Assembly: GCA_035041965.1 (NCBI GenBank)
Contig: JAPYMA010001310.1
Span: 27,111 to 91,110 of the forward strand
Reading direction: 5' to 3'
From: Anisakis pegreffii
Taxonomy: Eukaryota > Nematoda > Chromadorea > Rhabditida > Anisakidae
DNA: 64,000 nucleotides
The notes beneath the pieces are model-generated. The model was not told the DNA's origin. It saw only the letters and a program-made list of their open reading frames with translations, and searched no databases. Each line of letters opens with the position of its first letter. The first letter of the stretch is position 1. The translations under genes were made by a program, and so were the position numbers. Below are positions 1-14,200 of this stretch, piece after piece.

Positions 1-1
1 G

Positions 2-88
2 GGTAGTACGGGCTTGGACCCGGCGGCGATTCTGGCCAGTGGAGGGGCCGGAAACACCCTTCTGATCGGCGGCTCTTGTCTGGGCTGA
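2..88 (+). CDS. probable 3' end of a plus-strand coding exon, truncated by window start
   Basis: A GC-rich open frame enters from the left edge and stops at TGA 86-88. It encodes a small-residue-rich tail (Gly, Ala, Ser, Leu) ending in SCLG. Its base composition is clearly richer in G+C than the AT-rich DNA that follows, as expected for coding sequence here. No family can be recognised from 28 residues, and no splice acceptor is visible inside the window. It could also be GC-rich non-coding DNA. Confidence 0.3.
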   Translation, partial: GSTGLDPAAILASGGAGNTLLIGGSCLG

Positions 89-1645
89 TTAGGGCTCCGA
101 ACGGGTTCTCTGTTGGCTCCGGGGAGTCACTGAAGCTACTGAAAAGTTACAAAACGGCTCCAATCGGGCTCCGGCCTAGAAACGGAGCCCAACATGCCAA
201 CACAACGCATCGCAGCACAGCAAAACAACAAAATAAAACAAACCGGGTGTCACAATCGCTAATCTCCAAACAATTCCACTTTCTTCCTCTGTCGTCTCCT
301 CATATCTCCAAAGCTGCACCACCTTTTTTCGTCTTTTTCTCTGCCCCAGAAAGCTGTATCGAGCGCCAGCCACGCCACGTTTGCATCTCCGGTTTCGTTT
401 GCATCTCTGCCTGTCTCCATTCTGCACGAACTATTTTTTTCGGCGCAGTTATGATTGTCAAGTTACGCCCGCCGTATGAATCTCTCTCCTGGCCACCACC
501 ATCATTACACCAGTGTTACTTTCTTTTTTTCTCCAATTCTCTCTCGCTACCGTTATCACTACTATTTGTTAATAATATTCATTCATTGTTATTTGCTATT
601 ATTATTATTGTAATATTAAATCAATTTGTATTTATCTCTGATCTCTCTCATTATCGCTTCCGCTTTTTACGTCATTCCATTGTGATTATTTATTATTACT
701 AATAATATTCATCACGTGGGCGTGCGCGCATACGCGTACGCGTGTACCACTTCTCATTATTTATTGTTCTTTACCATTACCGTTATTACTATTATTATTA
801 CTATTTAATATTACTGTTACAATTTATTATTATTTGAAATCCCGCGATCTCCACACATCACAGAATACCGCAGATCCGGATAAACCCCGCCCACTTATCA
901 ATAAGCCCCGCTCCGTTGTTGTCTCTCATCTTTTCCTTTTTTCTGTTCCGTCTCTCGTGATTACCATGCAAAATTGGTTGCTATCGTCGATTGTTTCGAC
1001 ACGATAATAATGATATTATTACCATTATTAATTATACTACTTAACCATATCTCTGACCGTCTGTCCCTCTTCATTCTCCACAATATATCTGTAATATACA
1101 ATCCAGCCACGTCATTACCAATGATATTAATAAATAATTTATAAACTGTGTACGCACGCGTTTAATGCACTCGCAAGGTCATATAAAAGCATGAAATTAT
1201 CAATTTAAGGTCGTCGAATATCACAATTATCAAAAATGACAGTAATACTAAATATAATGACAATAATAATAAACAACAGTACTAAACGCAAACACAACAA
1301 CGCAATGCCCCCACTGCAATACCAATAATAGCACCACCATACACACTCAAACCAAAATTATGCTGCATCGCGACAATATGCAATACGATCATCGTATCAA
1401 ATTAAAACCTAACGCGAACATTATCAATAATAATAATAACAATAACAATAATAATAATAATAAACAAACAGACAAACAAATAATAATAACCAAACTCACT
1501 GAATTGCTCGATCCGAACACTCTCACAATTCATATTCTCTATCACGCCAATTACTCAATCTCATCGAATCCAATTGAATAATCAAATAAATATTCAAAGT
1601 AATCCACTGGCACATATACATCTACATAATAAACCCTTTAAGTCT
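89..1645. other. AT-rich intergenic stretch
   Basis: I see no convincing exon here. The open frames at 76-702 (+) and 1360-1581 (+) are low-complexity: C/T-rich and (AAT)n-rich respectively, with no family resemblance. The stretch contains short ATT/AAT runs and one alternating purine-pyrimidine segment at 714-750. The 3' part probably includes the 3' UTR of the SLC35D-type gene, which ends at 1646. Confidence 0.6.
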
Positions 1646-2556
1646 TCATAACAACGGTTTTCTAATTTCACTATCTCCTACCTCATTAATATTATTCTTT
1701 ACATAATCGATACTATCACCACCAGCTTTATCCACATCTCCACTCACCACCCTCTTCGATCTGAACGTCACATAAGTGTATAAAATACTGCCCATCACAC
1801 TCATATTAATACCAACGAAATTCGTCCATTCGAAGCGATAATCCCCTGATGAAAACATCCCGGCGTATGTCACGAACAGATTCTGAAATATTTTTATATT
1901 ATTATCAGTTAATAATATCTATTATATTATTATAATATCAGCACGCTCTCGCGTGCACGCACGTGGGCGGGTCCTATCCCCAACCCCACATAGCACATTC
2001 GCCAAAACCGCGTCACCACTGCTGTCGCAACGGTTCAGCCCCGCCCACAGTCGCGCACTATAGCCGGCCACACTTAACAGCCCTCTATCAACATGATCAA
2101 TCCTATTCCAAGCCTAACCAATTAAAAACATTAATTCACAACAAATAAATATACTAACGAAATAACCTTTATCGGCCCAACGCACGTCGTCGTCAACGCA
2201 CTATTATAATGCGTACACAACACTATCGAATAATTTAAAATAAACCCACACAAACACGATAATAAAAAGCAAATCACCAGTGGTATCGTCACACTGTTCG
2301 TTTCAATATATTCCGACACCTGTAACATTTATAATAAATACCAATAATGAATAACAATAATAAATAACAATAAATGATAACAATAAAAATAATGATAACA
2401 ATAAAAAATGATAACAAAAATAAGAACAAAACCTTTTCAAACTCCCCAGTGCATGCCGCCAATAATATTGCTGGTATAATCATAAACAACGCATTGTAAT
2501 ATAATAAACCATATTTCCCTAATTCCTAAAATTCCACCTCATTACACCATATACAC

Positions 2557-2595
<39 letters not shown>

Positions 2596-4121
2596 CAAAA
2601 ATAAACAATAACTCAATAAATATCCTCACTTTCGCTTCAAGTTTCTGTTTCATGTACACACCATTCGCAGCTGTACAGATATCGTTCACTAGTATTAAAA
2701 AATATCCATATGCATCGAATGACAAATCATAACTATAATAATTAATACAATACAACCCAAAACTCAGTATAATCTATATGACACAACCCCATGCCCAACC
2801 CATAATAACTCAAAATACAATATAACCCAAACCCAACAATAACCAAACCACACAACTCCCCTCACCAGCACCACAAACCACACCCTATATACCAAACCGA
2901 ATACACAATATGTAACACAAATCGCAGTACATAACCCAACCAAAGAACAACCAAGCCACACAACTCTCAACCAAACCAACCCGACCGCTCATCAGCACCA
3001 CAAACGACAAAACTGAACTAGATTCCATCTGCACACCTTATATACTTCACTGTCACTGTACACGTCACTGTTTTTTTGTTTTTTTGTACACAACATTATT
3101 TGACCGCCCTCTCTCTCTTCTCTACATTAACTTATATATCAAAAAAAAACAAAATTCTAGCGCCAAACGCATTCTTCATATCATATCAATGATAAAATGA
3201 TCGCATTTAAGCGCGCCAAATCGGAATTTTGCTGGTCAAAATCAATCGATATTACAAATGAACAACAAATAAACCCACATCGCTGCGATAACCGACCCCA
3301 ATATCATCAAACCAACCGAGATTCGAACTACATTCGGTGCTTTCACCCTTAAAAACACTGCAATTATCCATCGCAATAATATTTGCTACTATAAAAAATA
3401 CTGCAATAATGAAAAACATACTAAATACTAACCCCAATATAAAATACTCCAAAAGCATCGTCATTAGAATCGAAAATCGCCTCAACACTGTGAACATCGG
3501 CAAACTGCAATACTCTGACATTCATAATATTAACAAAAATAATAAATAATAATAAACAATAATAATAAATAATAAAAACAAATAAAAAATATTCCAAAAC
3601 AAATAAAAATAATGCTCACTTTAATTTCTGTGTCCCTCCAAGACCCGATATCAAATTCAACACATAAATCAACGGCAACGGAAAAATCTGCAATTAAATT
3701 CGCTCACAATAATAATAAACAATATCAATAAACAATAAAAAATACTAATGAATAATAACAATAAATAAAAATGAACAATAAAAACAAACCTTTCTAGCAA
3801 TCGACCTATCAAATATCGGCAACTTAATCAACCCCAAACTCGATGCACCAAATAAAATCACTATTGTGGCCAGCATCTGCCCGATTCCAGCGCACAAAAA
3901 TGATGGGAATCTTTAATATTCATCACAATTATTATATATACAACAAAAATACATAATAATAACAACAAATAATAATAAAGAACAATAAATAATACAAATT
4001 CCAATGCCCACCCGATATTCGTCAGCAATATTTTATTGACGAAAACAATCAAAATCGAGCTAATGCCGAAGGCACACGCTGAGCCAACACGCAATGACAC
4101 TGACGTGGCCTTATTCTCCAT
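1646..4121 (-). CDS. SLC35D: SLC35D-type nucleotide-sugar transporter, multi-exon
   Basis: This is a multi-pass Golgi/ER antiporter of the drug/metabolite transporter superfamily. Family members such as SLC35D1/2 and nematode SQV-7 import UDP-sugars for glycosaminoglycan synthesis. I read about nine exons, near 4121-4012, 3900-3791, 3690-3624, 3507-3430, 3360-3264, 2731-2635, 2520-2432, 2321-2170 and 1883-1646. Start MENKATS leads into a first helix containing FVNKILLTN. Family hallmarks follow in order: [12 protein letters not shown], then a [17 protein letters not shown] helix, then [19 protein letters not shown], then TTTCVGPIK near 2170, and a last helix before a polar tail ending RKPLL. 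The tail lies on the expected cytosolic side. Introns are mostly short and AAT-rich; the one between 3264 and 2731 is longest. Substrate specificity cannot be read from sequence. DENND5 lies upstream on the same strand, 1.1 kb away. Confidence 0.85.
2557..2594. repeat. (AAT)n microsatellite in an SLC35D intron
   Basis: About 12 uninterrupted AAT units lie in the intron between the exon carrying [15 protein letters not shown] and the next exon. Similar but shorter AAT/AAC tracts occur in nearly every intron of this gene and of DENND5. Confidence 0.9.
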
Positions 4122-5237
4122 TTATTTATTATCTATATTAATAATATACAATAATAATCATAATAAATAATAATAAATAATACTTTAAATTATTTCTCTT
4201 TACTACTTTATACAATATTTATCGCATTTAATAAAATATAATTCTTATATACCCAAATTTTTTGAATGATTATGCGAAATACGAGCAAAATAACTATTAT
4301 ATACCTAAAATAAATAGTAACAATAATAATAAATAAATAAAACAACAAAAATAAAAAATATTTTCGCTCACTAAACCCAAAAATATAAAAATGCGATTTT
4401 TCGACCAGTCGTCCCTGGGCATTTCCTCGGGAGCAACCGGTCAGAAAATCGCCCAATCCTGTTGAACGATTTTTCGACCAGTTGACCCCGGAGAAATACC
4501 CGGAGACAACTGGTCGAAATATTGCACTCTTTCTATCCCCACCACTCTTTACACCTATTTTCAGTTGTTAATCAAAAATAAGTTTGAAATTTTCAATTTT
4601 ACACGTTTCAATAAGATATTTTCTTAGCGACAATTCGATTCGCATGATTAATATCAAAGAATAAGTCACAAATACATCGAAAAATGTTCATTTATACATT
4701 TTATATTTCAGAATGAGATTAAAAATAGTAATGTAAGTATTCAACGTCACAAATTAATAGGTCATTAATAATGACAATAATCATAATATCAATATCAATA
4801 TTAAAAGTACACTCCACTGTCAGATATCGCTATATGACTATCTGATTTCACATTTCAAATACTAAAAAACCCAAACTATCAAACATATAATGCAATGTAT
4901 TATACGCTAAATTCTTATGCAGTTTTTCATGCATATTCAAAACGATAATAATAATAAGAATAATAAACAAATAAAAATAATATTGCCAAAATATAAATCC
5001 AAACAAATTGCGTTCACTAAATGTGGAACGTTGAGCAAAATAACGCAACTGGTAAACATAAACATAAATATCGTGCGAATCAATAAAAATAATACGAAAC
5101 AAGACCACATCCGCTCACAATTATGACTAAATACCTCTGCAAAAATTGACATTTAAAAATAATTACAATTACTACAATACTAATATTCCAATAATAATAA
5201 TCATACCAACAACACATACACACAACAATTAAAATCA
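4122..5237. other. intergenic region between SLC35D-type and DENND5-type genes
   Basis: This is AT-rich DNA between two genes on the same strand. It must hold the promoter or trans-splice region of the SLC35D-type gene and the 3' UTR of DENND5. The only structured element I see is the pair of tandem hairpins at 4394-4523. Open frames here are AT-rich and family-less. Confidence 0.6.
4394..4523. repeat. two tandem imperfect hairpins, 73 bp apart
   Basis: Unit 1 (4394-4451) begins CGATTTTTCGACCAG and ends with the near-complement CCGGTCAGAAAATCG. Unit 2 (4467-4523) begins with the same 15 bases and ends CAACTGGTCGAAATATTG. Each folds into a stem of 13 or more pairs with a GC-rich inner part (CCTGGG/CTCGGG in unit 1, CCCCGG/CCCGG in unit 2). 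The two units are diverged copies of one another. They lie roughly 270 bp upstream of the SLC35D start codon. They may be remnants of a small inverted-repeat element; I see no function. Confidence 0.75.
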
Positions 5238-8200
5238 CTACTCAATGCCATACGTCAACGATTTCTCGAGGTCGAAATGAAATTCGTTAAGTGAATTCAG
5301 CAATCTCGACAGGTACGTCAAATAATGCGGTGTCCTCAAAAACGATGGCTCATCATAGAGCTGCGTGGTCACCGGGGTCCATGCCATCAACGGAATCAAA
5401 CCCGACAAAACGTGATCCCTGAACATCATTTATAATAACAACCTAACAATAAACAATAGTAAATATACCACAATAATAACAAATAACAATAAAAATAAAC
5501 AATAACAGTACCACCCACCTCAATGTCACCAATATAAACAACTGGAATTTCCCGTCCTTTCCTAAATTTGTATTCGCTGAAATTCTCCTGACCAGTCTGC
5601 ACGCCTGCGATATCAATGACCTCTGCTCTCTGGTCAATTTTTTCGCGTCCTCCATTCTAATCAGTTCGTAGAACCACACGCACACCTTCTCTAAAACTCC
5701 ACTGTTACTGCACTATATCTTCCAATAAATAATAATAAACAACAATAGATGATAAACACAACAACAATGAAACTAACCAATATAATCCCACGGGTACTGC
5801 TGCTTAAAATTGAATCGACCCGACCAAATTGAGTCCACCTGACGTCCGTACAAGAACACGTTCACCATTACGCTTACAAAACCTCAAACACAAAATTAAT
5901 ATATGATAACAACAATAATGATAATAAAAACAACACAAATTACAATCAAAAATCTACTTACCCTTATCGGCCGCGCACAACAACTGCGTCAGTTCACTCT
6001 TACTCGAGCTGGATATCATCGGCGCTGTAGTTTGATCTCTGATCTTCGTATCCGAACTGTAGAAATACTTCACGATTCCGTTCACCGCCTCACCCAGCTG
6101 CTGTTGAATTTCCGTCAGTCGGCTTCCTGAAAAACCAAAATACACATCAAACTACAAACTACATTAATATTCATTATTATTATATATTATTTATTATATC
6201 TATTGTTACTATGCCAAAAGCAACTAAAATATCAGCCAAAACCGACTCGATTTCGTCTTAAGCGCCTCCGACCGCGTCGCACTCGGCGACCGCGCGCGTG
6301 GTGGTGTCCTCGATCTACTATGCGCTTTTGAACCGCCTCTCTCCACAAATCCGCCCTCCATCAATACCTCCGCATCTGGGTCAACCTTAAATTAAACATT
6401 TTCACCTGAAATCATCCTAAATCCCCAAAAAATCAAAAAAATTCCCAAATCCAACCTGTGGCAATATCTCTGCCACCAATAACCTTTCCAGTGAGCCATC
6501 GTCCACCCCCCTCCCGAACCACCGTCCACACATGAAACGATACGTCTGACCAGTTACCTCATTCCTCACCATTACCTTAATTCAAATCATGACGACAATA
6601 ATAATAAAAAATAACAATAACAGAAACCCACATGATCCAAAAACCACTTCGGTGGCATGCCATTGCTCAATGACGCCAGCGAGTGCCCAATTCTCAGTGT
6701 CGATAAAATACCCAGATTTTTGTGCTGCAACACAACCGAATTCAATGTACAACGGCACATTAACAACAACAACAAATAATCACAATAAATAATAAACCCA
6801 CATCAAACTTAAAATCCATCACCCCAGGTTTCACATCTATCAACGTCGTCGAGCACAACGACCCTGCGATCAGAACCCATATCGGCGAGCTCAGTACCGA
6901 TCTCGTATTGCCACTCACCAACAACACACGATACTGCATCTCTGGATCAATAATACCATAATAAATACCACAATAACAATAAATAATAACATTGAAAATA
7001 AACAAAACCAACTCGTTTTCGTAAAAGTATTTGTGAAACACCGGAACTGCGCTGCATTCAACGACAGGATATGATAAAGAAACTGTTCCTTCTCGTCGTC
7101 ACATCGAACGAATGCATACCGCTTATAAATTTGTCTGCAACATTACAATAACGATAACAACAACAATAACAATAAACACAATAAAATAATAACAATAAAA
7201 GTAATGACAAATAAACAACAAAACCACTCACTGTAATAGCGCTGTATTACTCAAAATCGTCTTCAAATGCTTATGTAGCAACTTCCGTTCGAGAGCCAAC
7301 CGCACGAACGCGCGTGCGTATCCTATGTCTGTTTTGATATCTGTCATTCGCAGCACATTTCTGCAACAACAATAAATAATAACAACAATAACAAATAATA
7401 ATAAAACAACCACAGTAATAACCACCCACCTCAGATCGTACGCTATATGCATCGGAAGGGCTGGAAGTCCCTGCTTCGGATCGGGACTATGCGCCCTCGA
7501 TCCACTCCTCTTGCGCGGGGACCCACCGCCAGTCTCCGGTGTGGAGTCACTAGAATTCGCTCCACTTCCTGAGCTCCAATGCGGAGCAAAATCTAAAACT
7601 TCACTGTAAATAATAAATAACAACAATAAACACAATGACAAAACTTCACAACCCAAACCATCAGCGTACAAAACACTCTAAAAAGCCGTACGATTATCCA
7701 TACGTGTTAATTAAGCAAAGCTACCATTACTCATATCGGGGGCGCATATACCGATTATATTACATGCAATGATAATTATTATTACTTTTAAACCGTTGCT
7801 ATACGCAACACACCGAAAAAGACATTCACTCTATTACTACACTTATTTTTGTTATTATTAATAATATTATTATTAAAACATAATTAAACATGAACATGCA
7901 AGCCATCATTAATACTACAACGCATGCATACACGTTCACTCTGATTCAGGCGTGTTATAACAATAACAAATAACAATAATAAATAATAACAATAATAAAC
8001 AATAACATTACTAATAAAAACAATAACGACATACAATCGAGACAATACAAATAATATCCCAAACACTAGTTGGCACACTGCCCGTTTGGCGAATCGCGCG
8101 CACCCCCACAATGCTGCCCGCGCACGCCAGATTACGCGGGCAGAGCGGCGTCCCGGGACGCGTGCGACTGTTTCAAACGGAAAACGTAGCCGAATAAGGG

Positions 8201-11200
8201 CAAAACAACGTACCAGGATATTATTTTTGTTATTATTACAAATGGAACATACAAATGGAATTATTATTACTAAAACAAATACTATTATCGTTAATATAGA
8301 AGACACACGATTATTAGTGATAATAACAATAATAAATAATAACATTGATAATAATAAATAAACTCACCACTCAGTGAATTCGCCTTATGCAAAATAATCG
8401 GTCTCCTACGACCCCTCTCGTCACCTTTCGTCATAAAGTTGGCATTTTTCAGAAATGACGGCGCCTTGATGTTCCTTATTGAACTCGACCTTCTTAATAT
8501 TGCAAACGATGACGTCACCGACGCCAAACTTGTAGTTTGACCTCTGCTCGCCGCCGATTCGCCAGTTTCGTTGCCCGCCTCGATCAAACTACAATTCTGC
8601 ACGACCGGCTGCTCCTTCGAATCCGTGCTGCTGTAACCTGCCCGATTCTGCCGCTCGTACCCTGCCTCATCTGCTCTTTGATCTTGATCGTTGTAGTACG
8701 TAGACTGATTCCTAGGCGCTGCCCGCTGTTGCAGTCCTATTCCTGAAGCTCCCGAAGCGCCCGCCAACTTATCGCAGATGAAATTCGCCGCCCGCAGAAT
8801 CTGCACCGACCACGCAGGCGGCTCCGCGGGTGCCCACGAGCCCTCCACCCCTAGTTCTGGCACCGAACCTAGCGCCACCACCATCGACGAATTCCAACCC
8901 TGGTCTTGACCTTGACTAGCTCCGGCTCGAGGAGCTGAGGGTCTCGAAGCGCCCGGCCCCGCCCCAACTTTACTCACAGTATCTTCGTTATTATGTACAT
9001 TATTATCACCACCCGGTCTCGTGCCCAAATTGCTGCCACCCGCCTTATTACCACCCATATTTCCATCGTTATGTATATTATTATCATCATTATTTTTACA
9101 ATTTTTGCCTTGATTATTCGCGTAATTACTAAACTCCTCCTGTATCATTTCAGCCAACTCCGCCAGCACGTTCTTCTTTCCGCTCTTATTTCCATTCAAA
9201 TCTACCAGCTCGTGCCCCTCCCACTCCTCTGCGTTTCTATCCCTCCCTGTGGCTAAACCTCCGCCCCCGAAACTCTCTCGTCTGCCGCCTGCCCCAATCG
9301 GACGTTGTATCTCGTTGCAGCTGCTGTTGTAATATTGGTAATCGTCAGCATATTGGACGGCTAAAAGTGTTAATTAAATCTGGTCAATTGATAAAAAATC
9401 AACGGATTATGATATAAGATACAAATTACAAAAATTCACACATCAAACACCCAGCAGATGCAATATAATAGCATAATACAATTCACGACAACCCCACTAC
9501 ATCAGTATAACAATAAATATCCTAACAATGATACTTTTAATAATATTAGTCACAATAACAATAATAAAAATAATCACAAACGAATATCAATCCTTTTGTT
9601 TACTACTCTAAACCCCTAAACTATCACATTACTACATACAACAACTAAACTAAACCTGAAATCAAAAATAATTCAAAAAAACCAGACCTGAAATTAAAAA
9701 TAATTCCATAAAATAAAGCCGGGGTACCACAATTATCAGTCTCCATCTCATAACAACCACACAATCACAAATAAGCACACACAAGCTCTACCATACGCAA
9801 TATAACATAATATATAATAATAAAAACAACAACAATACAACACAAAACTCGAATCAAATAAATCATTCTAACGTTCAAATCTTCGTCGTAAGACCAGCCA
9901 CGCTAGCGCTTAATAGTTAATAATAAAAGATACAGCCCAATATCACTTGTTATCACTTCATATAATACCAAATCAAATAATAATAACACAATATCAACGC
10001 AACTAAAAGCAACCCCACCTGGTGTCAGCATCGAATTCCTCACGAATGCCGTCCTCGCCACCGCGCCCGACTTCTCCAGCTCCTGATGGTGCAGCACATG
10101 CGCCCACAGTGAAGACTTCCCCTACAATTCAATACATAAATAAAAATAACAACTAAAACCACCCAAACCTGTTTCTTAATCAATCCATGTGCCCAAATCC
10201 TCTCCAGCAAATCGCAAAACGATGCCACCAACGTATTCTCTTCGAGACCGTTCACCGACGCCTCTGCATGACCCAACTGCAGAGCCTCTTTTCCCATCTT
10301 CTCCACTAACATTCTCTTTGTTTTACCTTTAACAACAATAACAATAACACAAAAAGTGTCTGTCTCTCTCCACTCACCTTTCGTCTCCTTCAACAACTGC
10401 TCCACAAATTTGAAATTCTGATGTGCGATCTGCTTCGGTGTGTCTGCGATATACGTCGTACTCGACGCTCTACCGCCACCCGCAGAGACTGTCGACCCTT
10501 GCGGATCATTCGCTTGCACATTCTGAAACATAACTCCCTCTTCCTTTATTATATACAATAATAACAACAATAAATAACAATAATAATAATAAAATAAAAA
10601 TACCACACCTCCTGATGTTTCGGTCTCAGTCGTCTATGTCTCTGTTTCCACGGTGACGGTAGAGGGCTACTATAGGCCAGATTTCCCTCCAGGATGTGGC
10701 TGTTCACCTCCGGGAACACGCCCTCATAACACTTACGCACCGCACCCGGCAACGCGTGCGGTTGTGGCACAATGTAATCCAACGATTCCTCACGTTTCGC
10801 GATCGCCTCTTCTTAAACCACACAACCATAATAATAATAATTAATAATAATAATAATAATAGTAATGAATAATAATAACAAATAATAATAAATAACAATG
10901 ACAAATGATGAATAAACAGCAAAATTAATATTTTAGCCATCAACTTCTCTCCTTCAATCAATATTTTTATTAGTATGAAGTTCTCGACTTGATGATCGAA
11001 GTTGTCGAATCGATTCGACAACTTCGATTGCCGGCCTCATTTTGAAGACAAACTAAACAAAAACAAACCAACCAGCCACGTTAAAAGGCAACGCCTTCTC
11101 GTATGTCGGCGTTCTCACCATCTGCAAGCCATACCTCTCCTTCAACGCCTCTAATCTGCTATCGAATATCGACCAGATTCTCATCCAAATTCTCCCATTG

Positions 11201-14200
11201 CGATACTATTTTCGCATCAATGAACGACGTGAACATCTGAAAACGCTCATTACCTTACCACTTGGTTATCACCATTACCACTATCGCCCAAAATAATCAC
11301 TCCAATCAAGTTTCCATCCAAAAACTTCAACCTGAAACCCCCAGCACAGCTTATCCACACAACAAACCGCACTAAATTTCCATCTACTGGCCCTCTAAAA
11401 TTCCATCTAATGCATGAACAAGTCCCCTTCCCGTAAAACAATCTCGGACCTGTGTCTCCAGGAAGGCAGCCATGAAGGGTTGATTGCTATCTGGCTGGTC
11501 GGAGAGGAAGGCAGCCTTGTCGAAATTGGTCACCGAGTCGTAGAAGAGTTGTTTACTGGCCAGGTGCGACGACACGATCACGAAATGCTCGTACGAGTAC
11601 AACAACCAACACAATCGATTCAAAAAAACCTCGCGGATCGCTTGGTTCAACTTCATCTCCTTTAATTCATATTGTTATTATGCTCGACACTACCATATCA
11701 ACTTACTAGTATCATCAAGTTGTCGACTTCATCAGTGAAGTTGTCGAATCGATTCGACAACTTCGATCACCCGCCTCATTTATCTTTATCATCAATATCA
11801 TCAACATACAAGGGCCGACTTCACTAACGATCGATACACACCGTTATTATTACTGTTATGATATGTCGTCGAATCGACTCGATCACTACCTCGATTTCTC
11901 ACTTTCTTGATATGTTCTTATCACTACTATTATCGGGCAATCGACACTAAAGTGCTCTAAAATAGTTCCGGATCTCTGTGGTACCCAATCAAAATTCTGA
12001 CATGAAATCAAAAAATAATTCAAAAAAAATACACGAACAAACCTTAAAATATCGTCTGCAAATCGGCGAATTCGTATACGAGTCGTTCGACTGCAACTCC
12101 TTCTCAATGTTCTCCATCTTCACATCCACTCCCGCACGTCTCACGATCGCTGCCACTCTCAAATGCGCATATTATTGCTGTCATGATCGAAGTTGTCGAA
12201 TCGATTCGACAACTTCGATCATCACCCCTATATCTCACTTCCTTGATATTATAATCAGGCAATCGGCACTGTATTTTCAAGACGTCATCGAATCAATTTT
12301 TTAAAAAATGGATCCGTCAACCTAAATTTAACTTTTTGACAATAAAAATAATCTGAAATTCAAAAAATTCCCCACCTCGCCAACACTTCACTTTGTTTCA
12401 GCACATCATCCAACGGTAACGGTTGTAGATCCGCTTTCGACGGTATTCCTCCACTGTAAGCTCCGTCCATTCCGCCACCATACGCCCCATTGCCTCCAAA
12501 ATAAGGTGATGACGTCATCGTCCCAGTGATGACGTCATCATCGAACGATCTCGAGATGCGTTTCGATTGCCAGTCGTCTTTGGTGGATCTGGTCGATTTT
12601 TGGCGAGTGTACGGGCTGGTCCCATAGGTCCGGGGGCAATTCTGCGGTGATGACGTGCTGCCGCCGACAGCATTGTCTGCCTTAGTCTTATTATTGTCCA
12701 CGTCGAATCTGCAATTAAATAACAATGAATAATGGCAAATAATAACCCATAACAATAATAATAATAATAACAAACCCGACCTAATCAACACGTTTGCCAC
12801 CTCCCTTGCGAATTCATTGCGATCTGGCAATGGCGGCACATCCTCAGGCATGTCCAGCTCACCCCTATCGATGTCCAACACACAAACGTTTGACTAAAAT
12901 TCACACAAAAACAATGAAAATTCCCAAAAATTACCCAAAACTTGAAAAAACCACCTGAAAATCAGGGAAATTACCTGAAAAATCTGCTCGGGAATGCACT
13001 CCTCGTAGCACAATCCCATTATGTAAGGCACCGGTGCTTCCATGAACTTCAACTGGGAATAGGGCAGAATTGGTACGTAGGTCAGTTGCCATCTGAACGG
13101 GAATGCCAGCGCACACAGACTCTCCGCGACTAGCATTAGACGAGATAGAGCTGAAATTCTCTATAATTTTTACACAAAATCACAAAAATAACATTAATTC
13201 TTCATTGTTTTTACAATAATTATTCACTATTTTTACAAAATATCACAACAATAACAATTATTCTCCATTATTTTCACAATAATTAACACTAATAAACAAC
13301 GAAAACAAACAATAATAACAACAAACATAATCAAATAATATAATCAAAATCTAAAAATCACAAAAATGTCAAAAAATCCAAAAAGCTCACATTTCGAGCA
13401 CAACAAAATTTGGTGTTCCAGCAAGAAACACGTGAACAATTTCAAGAATTTATCCACTGTCAGCAAATCGAACAACGATCGCAGTGAATAGTCGAAAAAC
13501 GGCAATTCCCCGGGTGCCGGTCGTTGCAGCACAATGTCCACCCCGCACATACCCACCTTCAGGGTGCTTCCCGGCGCGGGTAGCGGAACCTGAAATGGGT
13601 AAAATCATTTAAATCACAATCTCAATACCCAACGCGGTGTCAAATATCAAAAATCTCTAAAAAATTTCCAAAATTCTCCAAAGATTTCCCAAGATTTCTA
13701 CAAAAACCTCCAAAAACCCTCTAAAAGCTACCTGTAAACTCCCCGGGAACTTCCCAAACCTTCCCAAAAATTCATCTCCACGTTCACTACAAACTTATTC
13801 CCGAATCTAACCCATCAAATACAAACCAAACCACTACAGAACCAAAAAAATACCCACCTCATTGATCACCCAATATATATACGACTCCAGTGGCAGTTCT
13901 GGAGGCTGATTTGGCGATGTGAATATCGAATGAAGTGTCGTTATAATCAATTCACCACACGATACTATTGCTATTCGACTCAAAATACACAGACATTTCG
14001 ACACATATAACTGCGATCCACCACATGCGTCGTAGTATGAAATCCTCTTCGCACGATCCTTCAAATTTATACAATAATAATAAATAGCAAATAATAACAA
14101 TAAAAATAACCTTTCTTGAACCCCTCGGCAATGTATGCGTGCCACCCGAGATCGTTCCAGGAGGTAGGTGCGTCCTGTCTGACGCCCGTTTGTCGGCCCT

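Noticed and set aside
76..702. 208-codon plus-strand ORF near the window start
   Set aside because: Composition is T/C-rich low complexity with long Ile/Leu/Phe/Ser runs. It overlaps the more credible short 3' exon frame and has no domain.
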